In this document: piece by piece, positions 29,230 through 37,549 of the stretch
Layout of the letters: the number at the start of each line of letters is the position of its first letter
Numbering within the stretch: position 1 is the stretch's first letter
Assembly (NCBI RefSeq): GCF_000143685.1
Contig: NC_014328.1
Coordinates: forward strand, 1,550,001-1,614,000
Source: Clostridium ljungdahlii DSM 13528
GTDB taxonomy: Bacteria > Bacillota > Clostridia > Clostridiales > Clostridiaceae
Reading direction: 5' to 3'
Length of the DNA: 64,000 nt
The notes under the pieces: generated by a model
The model's database searches: none
What the model was told of the DNA's origin: nothing
What the model saw: the letters and a program-made list of their open reading frames with translations, nothing else
Position numbers and translations under genes: made by a program

Positions 29230-29342
29230 ATAAAAAACCTATGCTTTAACAACAGTTTTAGTATAGGTTTTACAATTATTTTAATAAAAATAATTTAGAA
29301 ATATGTTTAAAAATATTATTATGTGCTAGAATGTTTAACAGT
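29230..29342 (+). repeat. 113-bp direct repeat, copy 2 (terminator plus promoter of SNF2 gene)
   Basis: The same unit as 24843-24955. The hairpin AAACCTATGCT/AGTATAGGTTTT (29235-29272) ends the GGDEF-EAL transcript. TGCTAGAAT, 30-40 bp before the next start codon, is the likely promoter of the SNF2 gene. Confidence 0.7.
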
Positions 29343-29365
29343 GATATAAACAGGAGTGAATAAAT

Positions 29366-32300
29366 TTGTTTGAATTAAATGAGGGTATAATAAAAGACAG
29401 TTTAAATTTTGAAACGTATGAAAAAGGTATTACATGTTATGAAAATGATCAAGTAGAAAACCTGAGTGTAAGTACTCAAGAAGAATTAGGGTGGAAAAAA
29501 ACTACTATTGAAGGAAAAGTTAAGTCTTCTTCACAAATGCCTATAAAATATAATGTAAAAATAATATATCCAAATATTAATGAAAATATAAGTTGTCATT
29601 GTGACTGCAAGGCATATTATAATTATAATGCTCCATGTAAGCATATAGCTGCAGTGCTTATAAAATATGCTCGAGAAAAGAATAAATCAGGGATGAAGAA
29701 AAATAGTAAATTAATTCAACAATTAAAGAAAAGTCTAATATCCTCTAAGACAAAGATGGAAACTAGGACTTTAAACCTGCAGTGTAAACTTCAATTTAAT
29801 ATTAGCCGCAGAGAAAGTGAAGCTTTTTTAGAATTAAAGGTGGGAGAAGAAAAGCTCTATGTAGTAAAGAATATGAAGAGTTTTTTAGAGGCAGTTATAG
29901 AACATAATGAGCTGGAGTTTGGCAAAAGTTTTACATATAACTCATATTTACACAGGTTTAAGGATGAAGACAAATTTATTTTGAGTATGCTTAAAGATCT
30001 ATATGAAATAGATAGGGCTACAGAGGACATGGTAATGTATGGTTATCATTACAACAAAACACCGAGATTTTTAAGTGGAAAAAAGGCAAGGCTTACGGAA
30101 AGTAACCTAAAAAAATTTCTTGATAATATAGGAGAAACAGCTATAGATTTAGTCATAAATGATGATAACTACAGTGAAGTTAAAGTGGTAAGAGAAAATT
30201 TCCCTTTAGAATTTAAATTAGACAGCAAGGAAAATAGTATAATTTTATCTCAAATCTCAAAGTTGCCTAAAGCTTTAGTCAAAAGTGGAAATTATTTTTA
30301 TTATAATAACAAGATATATATGCCCACAAATGAACAGGTAAGGGTGTATAAGGCACTTTACAATACTTTTATTGAACAAAAAAACTCTGAAATTACTTTT
30401 CAGCAAAGTGAAAGTGAAGAAATAGCTTCTTATATAATTCCAGCCTTAAAAAAGATAGGCACAAAGGTAACAGTGAATGACAGTATTAAAGAGAAATTTT
30501 ATGAAGAACCTTTAAAGCCCTGTCTTTATTTTGATAAGGATAAAGATGCTGTAGTTTGTGATGTAATATTTAAATATGGGGATATAGATATAAACCCCTT
30601 AAAGGATGATGAGGCAAGGAAAGATGATGAGAAGGTATTGGTTAGAGATATTGAGGAAGAAGCAGCTATAGTAGATACCTTGACTGCCTTTCAATTTGAA
30701 AAGGGAAAATCTAATTTTATTTTAGAGGATGAAGATAAAATTTTAGATTTTGTTAGAGAAGGCCTGGAAAAACTTCAGGAATCCGCAGAAATTTACTATT
30801 CGGATGCTTTTAAAGATATAAGAATTTATACAGCTAAAAGCTATAAATCCAACATAAGATTAAATGATGAGGATCTTTTAGAATTTACCTTTAATATTGA
30901 TGGTGTAAATAGAGAAGAGTTAAAGCACATATTTGATGCATTAAAACAAAAGAAGAAATATTACAGACTTAAAAATGGAGGCTTTATTCCTCTGCAAGCT
31001 GGAGAACTTCAAAATATGTCGGATATGATAGATTATTTGAACATCAAGCCTTCAGATCTTGAAAAGGATCAAATAGTTCTTTCTAAATATAATTCTATTT
31101 ATATAGATACAAGTCTTAAGGAAAATAATATAACTTTTGTACAAAGAAATAAGAAGTTTAGAGAACTTATAAATAATATAAAGGATATTGGTGACATTGA
31201 TTATACAATTCCAGAAAAACTGGATAATATTATGAGAGGTTATCAAAAGTTTGGATTTAAGTGGTTTAAAACTCTTTCAAGCTGCGGCTTTGGAGGCATT
31301 TTAGCAGATGAAATGGGCCTTGGAAAAACCCTTCAGGCTATAGCTTTTGTAAAATCAGAGGTAGATGAAAATGAGGAAAAGCAGCCTTCTTTGGTGGTGT
31401 GTCCTACATCCTTAGTGTACAATTGGGAAAGTGAAATAAATAAATTTCAATCGGATTTAAAATGTTTAGTTGTATCAGGCAGCAGGGATGCAAGAGAAAG
31501 TCAGTTAAAAGAGATGAATGAGGCGGACATAATTATAACTTCCTATGCACTTATTAAAAGAGATATAGAAGAATATAAAGCTATAAAATTTAGACACTGC
31601 TTTTTAGATGAAGCTCAAAATATAAAAAATCCTAATTCTTTAAATGCCCAAAGTGTAAAATCCATTAAAGCCGGCAGCTATTTTGCACTAACAGGAACCC
31701 CTATTGAAAATTCTATTACAGAATTATGGTCAATTTTTGATTTTATCATGCCGGGATACTTGTTAAGTCATGGGAAGTTTAGTCAAAAATATGAAATGCC
31801 TATTATAAAAAATGCTGATAAAAAAGCTTTAGAGGAATTGAATAAACATATTAGACCTTTTATTCTTAGAAGGCTTAAGAAGGATGTCATAAAAGAACTT
31901 CCACCTAAAATTGAACATAATATGGTGATAGATATGACAGAGGATCAAAAGAAGGTATACGCAGCTTACCTTGGGCAAGCTAAAGAGGAATTGAATAATG
32001 AAATAAGAGATAAAGGCATTAATAAAAGCAAAATAAAGATACTTTCTATAATCACGAGACTTAGACAAATATGTTGTGACCCCTCTACTTTTATAGAAAA
32101 CTATGAAAGTGATAATGGAAAAATGGAAGCTCTTATGGGTATAGTACAAAATAGTGTAAATGATGGGCATAAAATATTGCTATTTTCTCAATTTACCTCT
32201 GTACTTAAAAATATTGGAGATATGTTCAAAAATGAAAATATAAAGTATATGTACCTTGATGGCAGCGTAAAAGCAGAAAAACGAGGAGAAATGGTCAGAG

Positions 32301-32632
32301 AGTTTAATGAAGGTCAAATCCCTATATTTTTAATATCCCTTAAAGCTGGTGGAACAGGACTAAACCTAACTTCTGCGGATATAGTGATTCATTATGACCC
32401 CTGGTGGAATCCAGCAGTAGAAAATCAGGCTTCAGACAGGGCTCATAGAATTGGACAGAAGAAAACTGTAGAGGTTATTAGACTTATTGCTAAGGGAACT
32501 ATAGAAGAGAAAATACACAAAATACAGGATAAGAAGAAAGAAATAATAAACAATGTTATAGAAGAAAATACTGGAGAAGAAATTTTACTTTCCAATATGG
32601 AAGAGAAGGATATTGAGGAGCTTTTCAGTTGA
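29366..32632 (+). CDS. SWIM zinc-finger SNF2-family helicase
   Basis: 1088-residue Swi2/Snf2-type ATPase that moves along double-stranded DNA. An N-terminal SWIM zinc finger (CHCDCKAYYNYNAPCKH, about 74-92) is followed by a long middle region. The two RecA-like lobes then follow: Walker A DEMGLGKT (about 648-655), DEAQNIKNP, LTGTPIEN, and in lobe two SLKAGGTGLNLT and DRAHRIGQ. The bacterial RapA-type family often works in transcription recycling or defence. The start is TTG with CAGGAG 9 nt upstream. It is read from the promoter in the 113-bp repeat and stands alone. Confidence 0.9.
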   Translation: MFELNEGIIKDSLNFETYEKGITCYENDQVENLSVSTQEELGWKKTTIEGKVKSSSQMPIKYNVKIIYPNINENISCHCDCKAYYNYNAPCKHIAAVLIKYAREKNKSGMKKNSKLIQQLKKSLISSKTKMETRTLNLQCKLQFNISRRESEAFLELKVGEEKLYVVKNMKSFLEAVIEHNELEFGKSFTYNSYLHRFKDEDKFILSMLKDLYEIDRATEDMVMYGYHYNKTPRFLSGKKARLTESNLKKFLDNIGETAIDLVINDDNYSEVKVVRENFPLEFKLDSKENSIILSQISKLPKALVKSGNYFYYNNKIYMPTNEQVRVYKALYNTFIEQKNSEITFQQSESEEIASYIIPALKKIGTKVTVNDSIKEKFYEEPLKPCLYFDKDKDAVVCDVIFKYGDIDINPLKDDEARKDDEKVLVRDIEEEAAIVDTLTAFQFEKGKSNFILEDEDKILDFVREGLEKLQESAEIYYSDAFKDIRIYTAKSYKSNIRLNDEDLLEFTFNIDGVNREELKHIFDALKQKKKYYRLKNGGFIPLQAGELQNMSDMIDYLNIKPSDLEKDQIVLSKYNSIYIDTSLKENNITFVQRNKKFRELINNIKDIGDIDYTIPEKLDNIMRGYQKFGFKWFKTLSSCGFGGILADEMGLGKTLQAIAFVKSEVDENEEKQPSLVVCPTSLVYNWESEINKFQSDLKCLVVSGSRDARESQLKEMNEADIIITSYALIKRDIEEYKAIKFRHCFLDEAQNIKNPNSLNAQSVKSIKAGSYFALTGTPIENSITELWSIFDFIMPGYLLSHGKFSQKYEMPIIKNADKKALEELNKHIRPFILRRLKKDVIKELPPKIEHNMVIDMTEDQKKVYAAYLGQAKEELNNEIRDKGINKSKIKILSIITRLRQICCDPSTFIENYESDNGKMEALMGIVQNSVNDGHKILLFSQFTSVLKNIGDMFKNENIKYMYLDGSVKAEKRGEMVREFNEGQIPIFLISLKAGGTGLNLTSADIVIHYDPWWNPAVENQASDRAHRIGQKKTVEVIRLIAKGTIEEKIHKIQDKKKEIINNVIEENTGEEILLSNMEEKDIEELFS

Positions 32633-32747
32633 ATAAAGATATATCATCCTTTTGTTTGTTTGGTTACTTACAATAATAAAACATTTTGATGGGGCTTTTT
32701 ATATCTTAAATTTTTCCATTTAACTTATAGAACTCATGTTAAATAAT

Positions 32748-32787
32748 AAAAATTCTGGTGCCTAACTAAGTGGCATCAGAATTTTTT
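32748..32787 (+). terminator. Rho-independent terminator after SNF2 gene
   Basis: AATTCTG-TGCC pairs with GGCA-CAGAATT around a 9-nt loop, then TTTTT. A strong intrinsic terminator. Confidence 0.75.
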
Positions 32788-32819
32788 AAATTCAATTAAG
32801 CTATTGGCATGTAATCATA

Positions 32820-32885
32820 GCAAGCTCATGCAGGCTTTCACAGGACCCCCTGGAAGGTTGTTAACAAAGGACTATTTGCTAAAGG
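32820..32885 (+). pseudogene. Relic similar to 23995-24050
   Basis: CAAGCTCAT-CA-GC-TTCACA-GA and later GTTAACAA match the decayed frame at 23995-24050. No open frame is left here. It shows the same gene or repeat once existed in two places. Confidence 0.35.
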
Positions 32886-32903
32886 TTTTCTTTACTATAT
32901 ATA

Positions 32904-34217
32904 CTATTTTATGTAGTTATCAGTATTTATCCATTTTGTTGAAGTTTCTTTTCCATCTTCATAAGTGACTAAGTAGACTTTTGCAATTGTAGCTTTGCCA
33001 TTACTTGCTTTATCAACCTTGTTTATAAGATTATAAATTTTATTATTTAACTTTGAATTGGAATAGATATTAATCACCAAATTTTTATTTTTAGTTAAAC
33101 ATTCTATATAAATTGGGAAATCAAGTGTATTCTTAAATTTATAATCTATGTGCCCATAATCTACAGTTGCATCCATTCCAAGACCAACGTAAGTAACAGG
33201 TATGTTATGGTGTTCCCTTTCTGTAGGTACTATACCACATCTTACTACAGCATTGTGCAAAGTTGTTGATACTTGACATACACCACCACCTAAACCTGGC
33301 TGAAGTTTATTACCTACAATTATTTTTGAAGATTTATATCCATTTTCTTTAGTTCTTTTTCCAACAATTTTATTGAAACTAAATATTTCACCTGGCATTA
33401 TAGTAGTACCATTTAAGGTTTTAGCAGCAACTTCAATATTATTTGATCTGTTGTCATCAGAAGATGAAAAATTAGTTGAAAAGCTTGATATTTTTGTATT
33501 AATATTTACTAAACTTGATTTCTTTATTTTAGGTGCTACTTTTCTTATTGTACCAGAAATGTATACATCGTTCATATTTTTATTGTTAATTTTTTTGTCA
33601 ATATCATTAAAAAGTTTATCCCTATCAACTTCTTGTCCATCTTTTTCTAAATCAATTTTAAATTTATCATCTTCATCTTTAGTTATACTGGCGTTTACTG
33701 GTGCCCTATTAAGTTCATTTTCAATTTTTGATATAGTGTTATTTATTTCTTTTTTATTGTAGCTGTATTTTAAATTAAATTGTTTTCCGTTTTTACTTTT
33801 TATATTTTTATATTTATTATGAGTATTTCCACATTTTCCATATTTAAAAGCATCTTGTACAACGTCATCTAAATTGTACTTGATATTGAGTTTTGAATAA
33901 TTTATTGTATAAACTTTATCTTGTACTTTAATTATTATATTCTTTTTAAATATTTGATTTACATATTTACGTTTTAAAGTATCTATAGCTTCATCTTTAG
34001 TCTTACCACCTAAATTTATGCCTTCAACTTTAACTCCTGGATATATGAGATTATCATATCTTGTAACTAAAAAATGTATCCATAATGAATGTATTATATA
34101 GGTTAATATAGAAAGTATAATTAATGATCTTGTCATCTTCTTTTTATTTATTTTTAACTTTCGTTTTAATTTTCGTTTTTTTGGTATAATTTGATTTCTG
34201 TCTATGGGTTGTATCAT
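32904..34217 (-). CDS. VanW family, peptidoglycan-binding-like membrane protein
   Basis: 437-residue protein with a basic N-terminus, one membrane span (about 30-50), a PG_binding_4-like domain (GVKVEGINLGGKTKDEA onward) and a VanW domain (GEIFSFNKIVG, GLGGGVCQVSTTLHNA, VDYGHIDYKF). Such proteins face the cell wall and are thought to act in wall assembly or glycopeptide response, but the chemistry is unknown. AGGAGG lies 12 nt before the ATG. A c-di-GMP-II riboswitch with a terminator is found upstream on the same strand, so expression probably follows c-di-GMP. Confidence 0.85.
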   Translation of the reverse strand: MIQPIDRNQIIPKKRKLKRKLKINKKKMTRSLIILSILTYIIHSLWIHFLVTRYDNLIYPGVKVEGINLGGKTKDEAIDTLKRKYVNQIFKKNIIIKVQDKVYTINYSKLNIKYNLDDVVQDAFKYGKCGNTHNKYKNIKSKNGKQFNLKYSYNKKEINNTISKIENELNRAPVNASITKDEDDKFKIDLEKDGQEVDRDKLFNDIDKKINNKNMNDVYISGTIRKVAPKIKKSSLVNINTKISSFSTNFSSSDDNRSNNIEVAAKTLNGTTIMPGEIFSFNKIVGKRTKENGYKSSKIIVGNKLQPGLGGGVCQVSTTLHNAVVRCGIVPTEREHHNIPVTYVGLGMDATVDYGHIDYKFKNTLDFPIYIECLTKNKNLVINIYSNSKLNNKIYNLINKVDKASNGKATIAKVYLVTYEDGKETSTKWINTDNYIK

Positions 34218-34376
34218 TTAGTAAAATGCCTCCTACTGAAGAGAATTCTTACAAGCTCAATTCTTTATTTATTGTTTTGTAATTATTACATACAAAGTTT
34301 GCTCAATTATTAAAAGTGATTTTTATAATTCAAGTTTATTTTGCTTCACCACCTACTGATTACTATTTTTTTGCAT

Positions 34377-34408
34377 AAAAAAACAGCCACATATAACATA
34401 TATAGCTG
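34377..34408 (-). terminator. Riboswitch-controlled terminator
   Basis: On the leftward strand CAGCTATATATG pairs with TATATGTGGCTG and is followed by seven T. Its 5' arm overlaps the 3' side of the riboswitch base stem, so the two folds should exclude each other. Confidence 0.75.
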
Positions 34409-34500
34409 GCCGGTTGCACTATTAACTCCAAATTTCCAAAGTGCCCAATTAGAAGAAATTTTTCATAGTTTCCCATATTTTCTACGGTATATATATTCTT
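34405..34500 (-). promoter_or_regulatory. c-di-GMP-II riboswitch
   Basis: The leftward strand contains ATTGGGCACTT, then GGAGTTAATAGTGCAACCGG. These are close to the conserved core of class II c-di-GMP aptamers as I remember the Clostridium acetobutylicum example. A GGGAAACTATG segment and a TATATATA base-stem arm lie 5'. It is about 190 nt upstream of the VanW start. The TATATAT arms of stem P1 would compete with the terminator at 34377-34408, so c-di-GMP should switch the gene on. Confidence 0.82.
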
Positions 34501-34508
34501 GATTTTTC

Positions 34509-34979
34509 TTACATAACACTACATTAAAGATAGTACCATATTTATGTCTTAAAGTAAATAATTACTTACTAATTTGTAATATAAAAATAAAAAAACTTAA
34601 AACTTTTGTAAAATTATAGCATAAAAATTAATTTATGTCGATTAAGTAAAATATTTTTAGGCAAAAAAAGAAAATATGGCAAGCAGATTGATAAATCTAA
34701 ACATATAAAAGTCTTTTGACAACTAAATAGTGCAATGTTAACATTATAGATAAGCTAAACCATTATGTTAAATTATGGATAAAAATAGAGGGCTTATACT
34801 GAGTTCAATTCAAAACAGATTAAAAATAAGGAGTTTTATATGATACTATAATATAGCTAAAGATGTATATGAAAAAGTTGATAAAATTTACGAAGGTGTC
34901 AATAATTATTTAAATTAAGAGAGAAAAATGAAAAAGATTTTAATATGGATGGTAATAATGAATAGTAGGGGTGGTTGTA
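34509..34979. other. Intergenic gap
   Basis: AT-rich, without an intact gene. A relic frame IAKDVYEKVDKIYEGVNNYL ends at about 34918. AAGGAGTTTTATATG (34831-34845) precedes it but opens a frame of only three codons. This may be a lost small gene. Confidence 0.3.
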
Positions 34980-35675
34980 TTGTTTTCAGATAAGTTAAAA
35001 AGATATAGAAGAGATTTAGGACTTACACAAAGGGATTTAGGTAGGAAATTAGATTTATCAAAAGCAACTATAGGCCAGCTAGAGACTGGTTTAAAGGAAC
35101 CCTCTAGGATATTACTTGAAAAAATATATAAAATTAGTGGCAAAAACATGAATTGGTGGCTTGATAAAAATGAACAATTTAAATTTAACCAAACATTTAA
35201 ATATACCATTTATCCAGCTAATAAATACAAAGCTATTTTTCCCATATTATTTTCAGCTATTTTTTCGGCAGTGTTAATATTTGCATTAACTGATAGGTCT
35301 AATACTTTAGAAGTATGTATTATATTTATTGCAGTACTCTTATGCTTAATGTGTACTGCCTACTACACTGTGTTAGCCTACTATTTATTTAAAAATAAAA
35401 TTTATATTACTATAGAAGACAAATATATAGAAATAAAAAAAATTTCTACAACAAAAAGGGTGAACATAGCAAACATAACAGAAATAGAGTTTACGGTACG
35501 TTCTAGAGGTAGTTACCCAATGGTAGTAATTAAGTGTGATAATAGTACAAAGTATTACTATAAGGATTTATATTTTCCTCAGTCATGGTTTGCTAAGAAA
35601 GATATTAATAGTATGGTAGACAACTTGAAGAAGAGTAACGAAAATATATGGGTTATTGGACGAGGCAATATGTAA
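34980..35675 (+). CDS. XRE-type HTH membrane protein
   Basis: 231-residue protein with an N-terminal lambda-repressor/XRE helix-turn-helix (LGLTQRDLGRKLDLSKATIGQLE), two membrane spans (about 78-98 and 103-126) and a C-terminal PH-like domain (YITIEDKYIEIKKI). It is probably a membrane-bound transcription regulator. The TTG at 34980 is chosen since GGGG lies 9 nt upstream; the GTG at 34971 directly abuts that G-run. It converges on hydA. Confidence 0.75.
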   Translation: MFSDKLKRYRRDLGLTQRDLGRKLDLSKATIGQLETGLKEPSRILLEKIYKISGKNMNWWLDKNEQFKFNQTFKYTIYPANKYKAIFPILFSAIFSAVLIFALTDRSNTLEVCIIFIAVLLCLMCTAYYTVLAYYLFKNKIYITIEDKYIEIKKISTTKRVNIANITEIEFTVRSRGSYPMVVIKCDNSTKYYYKDLYFPQSWFAKKDINSMVDNLKKSNENIWVIGRGNM

Positions 35676-35720
35676 GGGTAAGGTAGGTGTTAGCAATGGT
35701 AATAATCGGATAAAAATAGT

Positions 35721-35765
35721 TCCTCCTGGAATTAGTATTTATTTTAATGCAGCAATTCAGGAGGA
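35721..35765 (-). terminator. Terminator of the hydCBA operon
   Basis: TCCTCCTG-AATT pairs with AATT-CAGGAGGA around a loop of about 20 nt. On the leftward strand it is followed by CTATTTTTATC. Confidence 0.6.
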
Positions 35766-35786
35766 TTTCAATATTTAAAGATAAAG

Positions 35787-37523
35787 TTACAACTTTTGCC
35801 TTTTTATATAATGGGTGTGAAGGAGATCATGAGCTTTTTTTCCGCCTACATCTCCAATAAATTCTTTATATAGAGCTTGAACTTCAGGATTTTCATGAGA
35901 TTTTCTAAGCGGTTTGTTTCTATCTTCTCTGTATAAAGCTTCCATTCTTTTCTTTACGATATCTAAATTTCCAAAGTGATATGGCTGACCTCCTCCGTCA
36001 ATACATCCTCCGGGACAGGCCATTATTTCTATAGCATGATATTTTGATTCACCAGATTCTATTTCCTCAAGAAGTTTTCTTGCATTACCAAGACCGTGAG
36101 CTACGCCAATGTTTATCTCTTTACCATCAATATTTATACTGGCTTCTTTAAGTCCGTCAAGTCCTCTTACACCATGAAATTCTACTTCTTTTAAAGTCTC
36201 TCCAGTAATCCATTCATAAGCAGTTCTAAGAGCCGCTTCAATTACACCACCGGTAGTTCCGAATATTACAGAGGCACCTGTGGATTCTCCAAGTGGATTA
36301 TCAAAATCTTCATCAGGAAGTTTGTTAAAATCTATTCCTGCTTCCATTATCATATCTGCAAGCTCTCTTGTGGTAACTACAAGATCAACATTTTTATGAC
36401 CTTCATATTGAAGCTCTTTTCTGCTTATTTCATATTTTTTTGCAATACATGGCATAACTGAAACTACTACAATTTTAGATGGATCAATATTTAATTTTTC
36501 TGCCATATATGTTTTAGCTAAAGTACCAAACATTATGTGTGGAGACTTACAAGTTGAAGGTATATCTAAAAGATCAGGAAATTGATGTTCTATAAATTTA
36601 ACCCAGCTGGGACAGCAGCTTGTGAGTATTGGAAGTCTTCCACCATTTTGAAGTCTATCTATAAATTCATGAGCTTCTTCTAAAATAGTTACATCTGCTG
36701 CAAAATCAGTATCACATACTTTATCAAAGCCCAGTCTTCTAAGAGCAGATACCATTTTACCAGTTACAATAGTTCCTGGTTCCATACCGAATTTTTCACC
36801 TAAAGTAACTCTTATAGCAGGGGCAGTTTGAACTACTACATATTTATCAGGATCAGTTAGTACTTCCCATACTTTGGCTACATTACTAACTTGAGTTAAT
36901 GCAGCAGTTGGACATACTGATACACATTGACCACAAAATGTGCATTGTGTGTCAACCATAGGACGACCAAATGCAGGGGATACTACAGTTTCGAAGCCTC
37001 TATCTACTGCAGAGTAAACCTGACAGGTTTGAACTTCATTGCACATGGTTTCGCATCGTCTGCACATTATGCACTTATCCAGATTTCTATATAAAGCACC
37101 ACTTGAGGAATCTTTTTTATAATTAGACATAGCACCTTTATATCTTATTTTTCTTATACCTAATTCAGCAGCAATTAATTGAAGCTGGCATTGGGTATTT
37201 TTTTCACATACAAGGCAGTCAGTAGGGTGGTCTGACAATAAAAGTTCTACCATAGTACGTCTTGCTTTTATAGCTCTGGCGCTGTTTGTTCTAACTATCA
37301 TACCTTCGAAAGCTTCTGTAGAACATGAAGGTGCAAGATTTCGTCTACCTTCAATTTCAACAAGACAGACTCTGCAGGAGGAAGTTCTATTTACCATTTT
37401 TATATCGTGAAGATCAAGATAGCAGAGAGTAGGTATATTTATGTTTACTTTTTTTGCAGCGTTTAAAATTGTAGTGCCTTCTGGTACAGAAACTTTTATA
37501 TCGTTTATAGTTAAATTTACCAT
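35787..37523 (-). CDS. hydA: [FeFe]-hydrogenase catalytic subunit HydA
   Basis: 578-residue subunit that makes or uses H2 at the H-cluster. N-terminal 2Fe-2S ligands are C34, C50, C53 and C67. A His-Cys3 site follows (H99, C103, C106, C112), then two 4Fe-4S sites (C151-x2-C-x2-C-x3-C and C194-x2-C-x2-C-x3-C). H-cluster motifs are TSCCPSW (301-307), MPCIAKK (357-363) and MACPGGCIDGGGQP (about 500-515). The proton-relay Cys is present. With hydC and hydB upstream it forms a trimeric, probably electron-bifurcating enzyme linking NAD(P)H and ferredoxin to H2. Confidence 0.93.
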   Translation of the reverse strand: MVNLTINDIKVSVPEGTTILNAAKKVNINIPTLCYLDLHDIKMVNRTSSCRVCLVEIEGRRNLAPSCSTEAFEGMIVRTNSARAIKARRTMVELLLSDHPTDCLVCEKNTQCQLQLIAAELGIRKIRYKGAMSNYKKDSSSGALYRNLDKCIMCRRCETMCNEVQTCQVYSAVDRGFETVVSPAFGRPMVDTQCTFCGQCVSVCPTAALTQVSNVAKVWEVLTDPDKYVVVQTAPAIRVTLGEKFGMEPGTIVTGKMVSALRRLGFDKVCDTDFAADVTILEEAHEFIDRLQNGGRLPILTSCCPSWVKFIEHQFPDLLDIPSTCKSPHIMFGTLAKTYMAEKLNIDPSKIVVVSVMPCIAKKYEISRKELQYEGHKNVDLVVTTRELADMIMEAGIDFNKLPDEDFDNPLGESTGASVIFGTTGGVIEAALRTAYEWITGETLKEVEFHGVRGLDGLKEASINIDGKEINIGVAHGLGNARKLLEEIESGESKYHAIEIMACPGGCIDGGGQPYHFGNLDIVKKRMEALYREDRNKPLRKSHENPEVQALYKEFIGDVGGKKAHDLLHTHYIKRQKL

Positions 37524-37549
37524 TTTTACAAACTCCTTTCTTTAAATTA

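Noticed and set aside
34405..34500. Class I c-di-GMP (GEMM-I) or cobalamin riboswitch
   Set aside because: The conserved blocks of those families are missing, whereas the class II core matches well.
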